A stretch of 64,000 nucleotides of DNA, from assembly GCA_037954235.1 (NCBI GenBank), contig JBBMOA010000003.1:13382723-13446722 (forward strand), read 5' to 3'. The notes below the pieces were generated by a model. The model saw nothing but the letters and a program-made list of their open reading frames with translations. It was not told where the DNA came from and did no database searches. Position 1 is the first letter of the stretch. Each line of letters opens with the position of its first letter. This DNA is from Aulostomus chinensis (lineage: Eukaryota > Chordata > Actinopteri > Syngnathiformes > Aulostomidae). The position numbers and the translations under genes are program-made. Shown here in pieces: positions 23,101 through 33,343 of the stretch.

Positions 23101-25849
23101 TTTCTTATTGTAACACCAGGGCACGAGGAGAATGAGTCAATATGTCCACCCAACATTAGTCTGTGAAGGAATCTGCTTTTGCGAATATGTTATAGTTTTC
23201 AAAAACTGTCAGGAAGGTTCTATTTCTTTTTCATGTGTATTACTGACATGGTGGTGGTGGTGTTGTGGGGTTATGTTTCTATCTAAAGCTCAGTTCAACA
23301 CCGCTGCAATTGCAGTCTTAAAGTTAAATTTAAACTCTTTAAACACTGTTGTGTTGCATCATAAATAGACTACCTATATCAATACAACACTGTAAATTAG
23401 GTATTTTCTAGCATTGCAGAACTTGCTATTCTGAAATTTTAATTTTCTGTAAGTGTATCTAAATGAAGGCAGCACAGTGGTGCAGTGGTCAGCACTGTCG
23501 CCTCACAGCAAGAAGGTTCCGGGTTCGAGTCCCGGCTCCAGCACGGGATCTTCCTGTGTGAGTCTCCATGTTCTCACTGTATCTGTGTGGGTTCTCTCTG
23601 GTACTCCAGCTTCCTCCCACAGTCCAAAGACATCAAGAGAGGACGAGGCTGATTGATACTCTAAATTGACCGTAGGTGTGACTGTGAGTGTGAATGGTTG
23701 TCTGTCTCTATGTTGGTCCTGTGATGGACTGTTGACCCGTCCAGGGTGAACTCGCCCGTAGCCGCTGGGACAGGCTCCAGCCCCCCACCCCCCGCGACCT
23801 TAACAGGAGTAAACGGAAGAAGATGGATGGATCTAAATTAAGTTTTATAGCTTTTATTGATTAAATTTTCCTCACTTAAAAATTTTGTGCAAAACCCTGT
23901 AGAGTCCTGCATGTTACCATAGAGAGCAAAGGAGCAGATACATATTTTATATCTGGTGTTTAGTTTGATGCTACATTTATCTAAGTTTATCTGCTCTGGA
24001 GATAAAGCACAATAACTGTGGGCTTCAAAAAGAGCAATAGACACTTACACAACAGCAATAAGTGTATTTTATGTTGTAATATTTTATTTTTTTCCAAAAT
24101 TTTTAATTATTAGTTGCAAATCACCAGGGAGGTACAGTTCAGCTACTGTAATTAACTTACACGCCATGTCGTTCAGTTGCAGCATTGATTTGTGATATTA
24201 CAGAAAAAATGTCTGACTGACAATGTTGTTAAATTGAAGCTTTTCCCCTCATTATCTTTATTAAACAGGTCATACAAAATGATGACTGATGATCAGTTTA
24301 AACCTAAAGGAAACATTTTTTTCCCCATGCGTTTTTTTCTGTTACTGTATATGGGCCGGGCCCTGCACCAACTGCAGCACACGGTGCTGCTGTTGAGAAA
24401 TTTCTGCTGCTTAATCATAGGGCGTGTGTGTGCGTGCGTGTGTGTGTTTTCATATATATGTGTGCGCTGGAGCTACAAAGACTGAAAGGAGAAAAGAGTC
24501 TGTAGGCTATTTGCAATCTTAAACTGATGATCCATCTGTTTGCTCCAACAGAGGTGAGCTTGTGTTGACAGTTCTGATCTTTATCCCAGATTGTGAGCAG
24601 TGCCTTTGCCATCTTTGCCATCTCCACAACACAATAAACAAGCGCGTTCACAAGTTCCATTGACGTTGAGGAAAATGTGTTGGAGGTCAACTGAAATGAA
24701 GCTGACTCTGCCTTGACTTGCACATCCTCCGCCCTCTCTGGTGCATACCGTACTGGCAGGCTCGCACATAAACATAGTGTTTGCTGCAGGTTCCAGGAAG
24801 CACTTGTCTTGAGGTTAGAAAAGGTGCTGGAGGCCTGATAGAGTAGATGGCTTAGAGTTATTGTGTGACATATATACTGTCATATTCAGTGGCTGTAATG
24901 ACTGTGTGACATGAAAGACATTACAGCAATATACAAATTTTTTTAACCGCCAATTTATTTGAGATGACTGCGATTGTCTCTCCTCCCCAGGGCTCCATAC
25001 ATTGAAACCCAACAATCCAGTTACATCGGATTCCTTTCCTTAATCGTCGTGCATGTGTGTCACCACGTGGCCACCCTAGTGTGAAGTCTACATCAGTGGT
25101 CCCCAAATTATTTTAGGTCTTTCACTGACTTTTTGATCGGAGGCGGCATATGTGACGCTGCATGACTCATTTTGACGCAACGCTGGCTACGTCGCCGTGG
25201 TGACGTGCCACATCCCGCAGGAGAGTAAAAGCAGATGCATTCACTCATTCGCTGCTGTCATTGTGGAGTGAGATCCAATTAGAGGAAGGGAAGAAGAGGC
25301 TGGGAAATCGCAAACACTGGTTAACTGAAGTCGGAGGATTTAAAAGGATACTGCAGATTTTGTGTACAACCTGATGTCACAGTGTGTAGCCCAAATAGGT
25401 TGTCATGGGCCAACATTGAGCTGCTGGAAATAGTCCCATTACTTGTTTTTTTTGGGTGGGGAGGAAATATCAGGATGACTTTTTTCAAATAGAAATTGTG
25501 TCCACTGTCCAAACTCCTGAAACACCCACTACAATAGCACAATTGAAGCGCATGTAAGTAGGCCAAAAGAAGCAGGATTTAAATGGTGATTTTTCTTATC
25601 AATTACTGCATAATTGTTGACCTGACAAACACAAATAATTTGCCAAAGTATTTTAGTTTCACTGTTGACCAAAATGTTATATGAAGACCTGAAAAATGGT
25701 CTCTGCTCTCCAATCACTTTGACATCCTGGGAGGAATACTGGAGTATTTGTAATCGATCGCAAATCTATAACAAAAAAACCCCCAAAAAATCACTACTAG
25801 TCTGTTTAATCATGCTGCCAAGGTTCTAGGTAACTGCCACTGTAGCAAA

Positions 25850-25900
<51 letters not shown>

Positions 25901-26054
25901 CGCATGTGCACGTGTGTGTGTCTAGTAATGATAACTGGACTCATGACGAAGTCAGTGGTGATGACACACATGTTGTTGTGTATCCAGGTAACAATATCAG
26001 GCAACACAACACTGGGATGTTCAAGGAGGTGCACAGTAGTAGCTTTTGTTGGGA

Positions 26055-26097
<43 letters not shown>

Positions 26098-27324
26098 TGT
26101 GTGTGTGTGTGTGTGTGTGTCACTCATGCATTCCGGCATGTGGGTGTGACAGCGTGAGTGTGTTCATGGACATTGGTGTGGATGCCAATGTGTGTGTGTG
26201 TGTGTGCGCGCGCTCACACACACATGCTCGTGCTCTTTATTGAGGACAGCTCAGCCTCTGTGACCGGCTCATTAAAAGATGCATGCTTGGCTGGTCCTTA
26301 GTCCTCGCTCCCTCTGTCGTTGGTGATCTTGGCTCATTACACAGCTCATGTTCTCCCTGCCTCATCTCTAACGTTCTAATATGCATATTTACAGAACAAA
26401 GAGAAACGTCATTCTATTTTATGACACATCCCAAATGTAACTTCATTTCTGTGTCTTTGTCTCTAAGGCTCAAGCGGACAGGTATTGTGCAGATGAAGAC
26501 AAAGACACTGATGCATTGATAGACAGTGAGCCAGAGCTGCATAATGGCCCCCGCGTACAGACGCCTGAACCTGACAGGTAGGAAAGAGCTGGTTTTGTCA
26601 TAAAAAACAAACACGTTTTATTCTGATGTGACTGTTCGTCATTTGTTTTGATGGAGACAGACATGACGGGGCAGGTTTCAATGATCATTCTTTGTCTCAT
26701 GCGCTGAGGGTGTGGCTCCATGTTGAGATGATTTGATTTAAATGGAGTACACTTACAAATAGAGGCCTCATAAGTATCTGACATTCTTGAATATGTAGCC
26801 TAGAGGTACAGTTGGGAGGACCTGTTCACCTCTGGTCTCTGTGCTGGAAAACTTGGAAATGCAACCCAGGGAGATTCTGAAACAACACAACATTTGTGTT
26901 TGAGTATAACAGAATTTAACATGCAGTGTTGACATTTCTGTTCTGAGTCACAAAACTGAATCTGTGATCTGAAACAACCTGGGGCAAGTGCAGCTGCAAG
27001 TACTTGCTGCTGGTGCCCCCTTGTGGCTATCACAGCTCCATACAGTTGCTAAAGTGGATAGAAATTACTCAGAGGACTGAACTGTTTACATCTCAGCAAT
27101 CACCAAAATCCTCTCGTTTAAACATGTGTTCACACATGCATATAAATTACTGTCTTTTACCTCAGTCCAAAGCCTGACTTGGACCAAATTCCTGAGGTCG
27201 CCTCTGAAGGTGTGGATACTACAGATTTTGAGCGAGAACCAGAGATGTCACCCTTCCCTGAGGTTGGTATTGCCTAAATTTCCCCTTTTGTGCAAATTGT
27301 ACCCATTGCTAGATTTTCTTTGTA

Positions 27325-27374
<50 letters not shown>

Positions 27375-28255
27375 CGTCTGTGAACAGAGCTCAACCCCTC
27401 TCCTCGACAACAGTGCCCAGAGATCTAAAGCACATCTGAGTAGGAGGCGTGGTCGAACACGTCCGCCGCGCTCCCTCCGTGGAGTGGCTCAGACAGGCAT
27501 TCAGGACTGGAGGACCTGTGACTCCACAGGTTATTATCGCATCCATAGTGTCATCAAATCTACATACAGCTCTGGGATTCTTTTATTCCGGAGCGAATAA
27601 GAAAGATCTTCAACAATACAGTTGGGAAGCGGTCTGTAAATATTCACATACTGCATGTTCTGATGCGTCAACTCTGATTTCAGATGACAAGCAAAGGGAG
27701 TGTGAGAAGGAGGAAGAGGAGGAGGAGGAGCAGTCTAAACCGAAGATGGTCCGTTCTCCTCTTCCATCCTCTCAGAGAGTCCCTATCTTTCCTGGCCTGA
27801 GCCCTGCAAACCTCATTGTAAGCACTCTCAGGGTTACTCTGGTGTCAGACTTATAATAAAAGAGTTCTGCATTGATTGTATTTACTTGCCTCCTAAGGCT
27901 CAATTAAAAAGAAGAACTGGGGGAGGAGGAAACGGAGGAGGAGGAGAGGAAGCAGAAGAAGATAAGCATGGAGAAGAAACAGAAAGTCCAAATGGGGAGG
28001 CAGCGCCGTTGCCCACTCAATTGTCCCGCTCTCCCCGCTCTGCATCTCATCTGGCAGGTGCCGCAAGAGTGCTGCCACCCATAGGAGGCACGGACGGGAG
28101 GTAACAACATACCCAAAACCCTGCACACGTAGGGAGTCATGCAAACTGAGAATATTTACATGTTGATTTGTGTGTCATTTAGTGCCACCTCCTCTCCTGC
28201 TTGGCTGAAAGAATTGAAGTCCAAGAAGCGACTCAGTCAACATGAAGGTGAATAA
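12219..28255 (+). CDS. kiaa1671: KIAA1671-like protein (TNKS1BP1/KIAA1671 C-terminal family)
   Basis: Coding exons: 12219-13480, 16296-18477, 26468-26577, 27166-27262, 27388-27529, 27684-27817, 27898-28100, 28183-28255. Phases agree throughout, giving 4203 nt or 1400 residues. Visible parts: Pro-rich N-terminus (PKPVLPPKPRLTPKP); QKDV repeat, residues 137-240; a conserved-looking block (IKHRISRLFDSS, GVKERIKNW) at the end of exon 1; a possible PP1-docking RSVRF at 518-522; a charged coiled coil at about 570-1000; two DFSVK motifs near 1035-1055; and a basic Ser-rich C-terminus ending SPAWLKELKSKKRLSQHE. The tail fits the TNKS1BP1/KIAA1671 C-terminal family. The neighbouring beta-B1 crystallin matches human 22q, which supports KIAA1671 over TNKS1BP1. 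Function is poorly known; a cytoskeletal or junction scaffold role is inferred. The last exon is read into an in-frame TAA at 28253; a donor gtgaat at 28248 could instead splice to a distal exon. Confidence 0.8.
12626..12941 (+). repeat. In-frame QKDV-type tandem repeat inside exon 1
   Basis: Degenerate 12-15-bp units encode variants of VVIQKD, VIPKD and VVQKE. A higher-order duplication is visible: the run starting ccagaaagatgtcatcccg occurs at 12668 and again at 12767, an offset of 99 bp (33 codons). The frame is kept throughout. The array is likely to vary in length between individuals and species. Confidence 0.9.
13481..16295 (+). other. Intron between the two large coding exons
   Basis: A 2.8-kb intron with a poly-A tract near 14740-14757 and a SINE copy at 15629-15867. 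No further exon was recognised. Confidence 0.7.
15629..15867 (-). repeat. tRNA-headed SINE (second fish family)
   Basis: Reading the minus strand: head gcaggtagagtggctg, B-box-like ctggttcgatccccac, then the familiar fish-SINE body (gtcgaagtgtccttgagcaa, ccttgcatggcagcc) and an end near the ccatttacc motif. The head resembles the ones at 1-60 and 29096-29226, but the tail is of another type. Confidence 0.75.
17647..17990 (+). repeat. 69-bp in-frame tandem repeat, about 5 copies
   Basis: Copies start at 17647, 17716, 17785, 17854 and 17923, exactly 69 bp apart. Each encodes a 23-residue unit of the form EERKREEERTTELERKRLEEL. The last four are nearly identical and the first differs at a few positions, pointing to recent expansion inside the coiled coil of the KIAA1671-like protein. 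Confidence 0.93.
19318..19424. repeat. (GT)n microsatellite
   Basis: About 100 bp of mostly pure GT dinucleotides with two GA interruptions, inside the large intron. Confidence 0.92.
20139..20240. repeat. (CA)n followed by AGAT/ACAT-rich simple repeat
   Basis: A short CA run (20139-20161) is followed by interrupted tetranucleotide-like agat and cata units. Confidence 0.75.
22381..22674 (+). CDS. kiaa1671: Alternative first coding exon of the KIAA1671-like gene
   Basis: An ATG at 22381 in good context (caacc before it) opens 98 codons starting MQYLGGKLSSAQLQVAG. They end at a strong donor (acctaccct then gtaaga at 22675) in phase 0. The next downstream exon, 26468, begins in phase 0, so splicing would give a short isoform without the QKDV repeat and coiled coil. 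The product begins with a hydrophobic/amphipathic stretch. It continues through an acidic EEEYEDREEEEGG run and an Arg/Ser-rich segment (FARRSRRSLRRFSTRSRQ). I do not recognise a domain. The frame, phase match and low-complexity coding bias support it, but no promoter was identified. It could also be an internal exon of a separate transcript. Confidence 0.6.
23465..23830 (+). repeat. tRNA-headed SINE, near full length
   Basis: Same family as 6907-7300, with B-box-like gggttcgagtcccgg and the full tail, ending atggatgg. A short duplication atctaaat flanks it at 23457-23464 and 23831-23838. Confidence 0.85.
25852..26212. repeat. Cluster of (GT)n arrays
   Basis: Three alternating GT tracts (25852-25918, 26056-26120, 26189-26212) lie within 400 bp, just before the exon at 26468. 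The spurious Cys/Val and Thr/His frames come from these repeats. Confidence 0.9.
27328..27373. repeat. (GT)n array abutting an acceptor
   Basis: The tract ends only 14 nt before the exon at 27388 and replaces part of the usual pyrimidine tract. Confidence 0.9.
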
Positions 28256-29064
28256 TTGGTGAGTAATTCAGGGGAGGTGAGAATTACACAACTGTTAAAA
28301 TGTAGGGCGGCATGTCTGGTCATTACATCACATTTAGAATCAGCATTAGTGGCTCAAGCAACCATTGTAATCGCCATTTTTCTCTCTTTCTTACCTTCTT
28401 CACTTTACATCAGTACAGTTTCGGTCTAGGGTTCAACTCACACTTGTGTCTGTAACTTCTGTTTTCAATTATTTCCTGGTTTCACCAGCAATTTCATTTG
28501 TCAAAGATATAATTTTAGCTCTTCTTATACAGAGATGTCACTATATGTGGAGGAAAAAGCATGTGTTGTGTAGCGTTCCTATGGCTGAACAACAGGGTCT
28601 TTATAACAAGTACATTAAAGCATTTAAAACACACAAAGGGGCTTGTGATAAATATAGAATAAGACTGAAAAGAATGTGCTCTGAATTGAGAGTCAATACA
28701 TTGTACTCTCAGTTTGTTTTTTCAAATATCAGCTTAAAAATTTTAGCATGAGGGCAAAAGTCACCCTTCTGCTCCATGTGCAGCTACAAGCACATCCTGC
28801 TTTTAAAACATGAAGCAACAGTTTACTTCTCACGTAGAATAATGTTGCTGCAGCAAGCTTCAACAATGATTAACATAGGTTTGTTTTAGTTAACTGTCAT
28901 GAATGAATTAGCCATGTGATTGCCGTTGTGGTGAGGACAATATTAGCCTTGCTACTACATAATTAGCATGATTGTTTTAAAAAATACAAAAACATTGGAG
29001 CACATATGGGCAAGATACAGCCAGCAGCATCCATAAAAGAAACAAAACTTCCCCTAAAATTATC

Positions 29065-29070
29065 AATAAA
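29065..29070 (+). terminator. Candidate poly(A) signal of the KIAA1671-like gene
   Basis: A canonical aataaa about 0.8 kb beyond the TAA at 28253. An attaaa near 28614 is an alternative. Use is inferred. Confidence 0.35.
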
Positions 29071-29095
29071 AGGCTGGTTTATGCTAATGAATATC

Positions 29096-29226
29096 CATCC
29101 GTCCGTGCATTTACTATACGACTTATCTATTAAGGGTTGCAGGGGGGCAGGAGCCTATCCCGACTGACATTCAGCGAGACCCTTTGGTTGCTAGGCGGCC
29201 ACTCTTCCTCCGAGCCATGCCCCCCC
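29096..29226 (-). repeat. Internally deleted SINE with 15-bp target-site duplication
   Basis: On the minus strand a SINE head (gaagagtggccgcctagcaa) joins directly to the shared tail (gggataggctcctgcccc). The B-box and centre are missing. The perfect duplication atgctaatgaatatc occurs at 29081-29095 and 29227-29241. Confidence 0.82.
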
Positions 29227-29241
29227 ATGCTAATGAATATC

Positions 29242-30889
29242 TATGCTAATGATAATGACCCTTTGCTGCTAAACTTCATTCCAACAGATGGCCCTGTTTA
29301 AAATTAGCCTCAAGTCGAGCAGGCTACTAATGTGTGCTGTTCTGATGAAAACAGAGTTAGAATGAAGGCCCCCAGAAAATGAGCTTGACTCCGAATGTCA
29401 TGTTTTGTTACCAAGAGTGGACTTTAAATATTTAGGTTCATGTGTTGGTTCACAGGCAGCGTGTCTGATATGCCAAGAGAGTATCGCTGTGTTCAAGGAG
29501 TACAACTTCCAGACATTTTTTTTAGCAAGCTAACTAACTATGCCAAAAAAAATTTCCTTTTCAGAAAAAGAAGAAAAAGCTCTAAATTGCTGTTCCAGCA
29601 TAATTTCCTGTCAGAACATTTTTTACAAAGTATTGGACCTTGCAGAGTGGAGTCTACAAACGTCGCTCCATAGAATAACTACAGTACATAATAATTTTGA
29701 TGGCATTTGCTAAATAACAAGAACAGAATCATATGGGGGCTATTAGTTAGCCTTCACAACCCTCTAATGCTTCAAGGTGATCAAAACTACACTGTAAGAT
29801 ATTTTTACTAATGGGACTGAAATTGTCTATGAGAAGGGAGTGAATGGTTTATGTAGAGCAAAGACAAACAGGAAGTGGACCATAACACTGGAGCATCTGA
29901 TTCTGTCATGATTGCAGTTGTACTGTGGGTAAGAAAAGAGTTGTTGCAGCTATATTTTACTGTAACTATTACTGCTCTAGTTATGTTTGCTGTAAATATC
30001 TCATTGAAAAGGGAATGAGAATGTTGCAGGGCTGGAGTCTGTGCCGCGTGCTTAAAAAGAGTGCACTTATATAAAGACATTTGTAATAATTTGCCAAATA
30101 TATCTTTTAAAAAAGTCCTTCTGAACTTACTGTAGATGTCTTCCCTGTAGGAAACACGGAGAATCACTCAAGTCAGAAGTTTCTGCAGAGAGACGCCATC
30201 GTTGCTGCATGTTGCACTTTGAGTGCTTATCTTTTTGGGATCTTCACTGCAGAACTTTTTATCTTGTAAATGAAATATGGTGCAAAGGCTGTGTGCCCAC
30301 ATAGACTGCCAAGTACATGTTTTATCTACTGTTGTATAGAGGCTCAGCTGTCTCTCATGTAATGGAGAACAAAGTCATGAACGGTTTGATCGTTTCGTGC
30401 TTCGTTTGGCTGTATAAACCGTCATTTACTGACAGGGTGACACTAGACCTTCTGCAGGGTATCTCACATATAAACGTGAGTTTGTGAATATGGATTGGTC
30501 CTTGTTTAATTGTACAAAATGCCTTTTACATGATTTTACCAATCACAGATCATCTAAAGCAAACTTTCTTAGCACTTTAACAACTATGAAAACCTTCCGT
30601 ACATCTAAAGAAATAGCATGTATCAAACTGTAGTTGCAGGGACAAGGGAATCGGTCTTCTTTTATATGATATAATGAAACTCCTCGATGATGATTGTTTA
30701 CTGCAAACGGTGTGTTTGTGAGTGTGAAATCATTTTAAGTGCCTTTGTTTGTAATGGAAAAAAATGTATGATCAACATATGACAAACTGAAAGTGTAACG
30801 AATTTTATTAAAAACTTTTCTATGAAATGCAATAGTGTATAAATGTGTGTGTTACACATAGTGATAGTCATATTAAATCCCAGTCCACA
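29242..30889. other. Intergenic / possible 3' UTR, nothing recognised
   Basis: AT-rich sequence. An acceptor-like ttccctgtag near 30149 is the only splice signal of note and could join to the donor at 28248. No protein similarity was recognised. Confidence 0.45.
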
Positions 30890-31060
30890 CATCCCTCACA
30901 TTGTCTGGCTTGAGTTTGGCCTCCAGCCTCTTCCTGTAATTCTCCTGCATGTCCTCGAGCATCTTCTTGAGCTCATGCTCATTCTCCCCAGCCCTGCTCT
31001 CTCTCCAGACCCGAAAGCCCTCTTCTTCTTGCTAAGGAGTTCTTTCAGGTCACTGGTGAT
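30890..31060 (-). mobile_element. LINE ORF2 fragment with frameshift
   Basis: The minus strand reads ITSDLKELLSKKKRAFGSG, shifts frame, then reads ELKKMLEDMQENYRKRLEAK and VRDVW. This pattern (LKxLLxxKKRAF ... YRxKLE ... VW) is typical of the segment before the reverse-transcriptase core in fish LINEs. It is a short dead fragment. The clade is not determined. Confidence 0.6.
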
Positions 31061-32640
31061 CCATGCAAGCAGTTCAACGTCCGGGCTACAGAGTCATTCC
31101 TTCACGTGCAAATGACCAGGGTTACACCAAAAACTAAAGGTAATTTCTGTGCTTTTTCAACCTGGACTCTGTTCCCCCATGTATTTTGAGGCAAAGTGAT
31201 CAACCAAAATTATGAGTATCGTTCCAATGACGAGTGACGCTTTGACTACCACCCGAAACCAACCACCTACCACCCCACTTACTTTCTCCATGCGTAGTTT
31301 CCCATGATCCTTCTGGTCTCGACTGTCTCTTACAAACTATTTCGACACATGAAAAAAACTTTCGAGCACAGCGATGTCAATCAGAGCGGTGACGGCCCCG
31401 ACAGAGCTGTGTCATGTCTAGTTCTCCTCACAGTCATATAGATCACCAGTATAACCTGAGCGAACGTCCCTCCACTAAGGAGGTAGTACAGATATAGAGG
31501 TCATAGAACATGAACATGGTATCATCAAAATCTCTTCATTAATTTTCTCCCAAACACTAAAATTGGGCTTTCTGATCACAAATCAGATCAAGACCACAAT
31601 CCATCCCCGGAGCTCAATACTTGTCTTCGAATTTAAATGCAGCACCTCAATCACTTTCATTAAAGCAAAGCTCAAATTTTTTGGAGATACTAACCATTAT
31701 ATCAAAAAGAGGCCTTCTGGATCACAGTAACATTTGATCCCTTTATTCTTCTTCAGAGTCTACTGACCAGAGACAGAGACTAAATCTAAGACAGTCTTGA
31801 GTCCACACTAAATAGAAAAATGAAATAAATCAAGAATATGTCAAGATCCATCAAGAATCCCAAACATTCTTCGCATGGACTGGAGGCATTCAAATGATAT
31901 TAAGCTATCATATGTCCAGAAAAATACCACTAGCAGCTACATCCTGTGTATCTACAATTTGACCTAAATCACTTCTAAAAATTAATCACTTGAACCATGT
32001 AATGTAACACATCCTTCTACATCAGAATCTAGCCATCTGTTTTTGAGATCACCGACTAAAAAAACAAACACGCCCTCTCTTCACTACCAGTTTCCTGAGC
32101 TCTGGAACAGTCTGGACAGTCATCAGATTCAAATACCTCGTCCACATTTAAATCAGCCAACTATTCATCCACATTTAAATCAGCTAACTATTCATCCATG
32201 ACTTTTGGAAATAAACTGTTGGGAGTATGTTGTAAAAACATGCCAAATCATGCCCCAGAGAGTGAAAGTCGCACTTAAGAGAAGGATCGTCTCAGTGATG
32301 TTGTCAGATATTAATAAAAGCCCTCTGCGCTGAAACACTTTGAGAAGATGGATTTTAATTTAGACATTAACCCTTCAAACGTTATATGGCAGCTGCTGAT
32401 CACAGCTTTCTTGCTCAATTTTGGATCAAATGACGTTCCAAGTCAAGCATTTTGACCCAAATGCAGAGGGAAAATCTCCTTTTAAGATTTAAAATGTGGA
32501 AAACAAGTAAGTAAACACAATCAATGAGAATTCCTGGCGACTGGCACCATTAAAAGAGGAAACACCGGATGAAGAGAAAGATAAAGAGGCAGGTAGAAGA
32601 CAGGCGAATGGAGAGCAAGATAACTGGGTGGGGCCAATAG
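31061..32640. other. Intergenic, possible LINE debris
   Basis: No gene. Near 32090-32200 the plus strand reads FPELWNSLDSHQIQIP, resembling the ALWNSLP-type end of LINE reverse transcriptases. It is followed by a 27-bp direct duplication (32142-32168 and 32169-32195). The resemblance is weak. Confidence 0.3.
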
Positions 32641-32819
32641 TGCTGAGTGAGACTGATCTCTGCTCATTCTCCTGGCTGGCTGGCAGTGCGTGTGCCCACT
32701 ATAGGATCATGGTCAGGATGGCAGCAAGGGCCGAGCTGGGCAGCGTTTGCCAGTTTGCCAGGGACAGAGGGCAAGCCTATTGAGAAGCAGTGTGATGGAC
32801 ACAATGGGTGCGACAGACT

Positions 32820-33013
32820 TGCTGCATCAACAGGCTTTTTGCTGCTGTGGCCAGAAATAAACCATAAATACCCCCCTGGCCTCCACCGACGGCTCGCCAG
32901 GCCTCCACATCCACGCACCCTCACACTGAGACAGACAGGAAAAAGAGAGAAAAGAAAAAGGAAAGACGGAGAGCGTGGCTTGTATGTGGTGCAGTGAAGC
33001 ACAAGCCATCCAG
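32820..33013 (+). promoter_or_regulatory. Crystallin promoter and non-coding exon 1
   Basis: A TATA-like cataaata lies at 32863-32870. About 25-30 nt downstream an untranslated first exon would begin. It ends at 33013 with a donor (catccag then gtaaaa), the usual layout for beta-crystallin genes. The stretch ttgctgcatcaaca near 32820 resembles a MAF half-site, the lens factor family. Transcription start is inferred. Confidence 0.55.
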
Positions 33014-33343
33014 GTAAAAAAAAAAGAAAAAAGAAAAAGATTCTGACACACATTTCTATTTTACTTTCTTCTATCAGCATCCAAATGATTGCTTCTTAAA
33101 CTGCAATTTTGGAGTATTATGACAAAAAATGTATGTTTATTTCACAAAAGCAAGGATCTTGGAGCGCAAAAAGTTAGACTGGTGAATAAGACAGTAGAAG
33201 CAAGTGGCTCAAAGAGATTTTCTCACAGCATCTGTTGGAAGTCAGAGAAAGTCCTATTTTCTTCAACAGATAGAACAAACTAATGGTAAAAGTTAATCTG
33301 AAGCATTGATAGGATCGTGACTGTTATACTTTATAGAAAGAAA

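Larger units (their letters stand above)
18478..26467 (+). other. Large 8-kb intron of the KIAA1671-like gene
   Basis: Contains a long (GT)n array (19318-19424), (CA)n and AGAT-type repeats (20139-20240), an alternative first exon (22381-22674), a SINE (23465-23830) and further GT arrays at 25852-26212. Frames in the GT arrays are repeat artefacts. A hAT-like end motif (cagtggtccccaaa) occurs near 25093 without a visible partner. Confidence 0.7.

Noticed and set aside
25085..25260. hAT DNA transposon end (cagtggtccccaaa)
   Set aside because: No matching inverted end or 8-bp duplication was found, so only the motif can be stated.
25810..26243. Cys-Val and Thr-His rich frames on both strands
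   Set aside because: Pure artefacts of GT/CA microsatellites.
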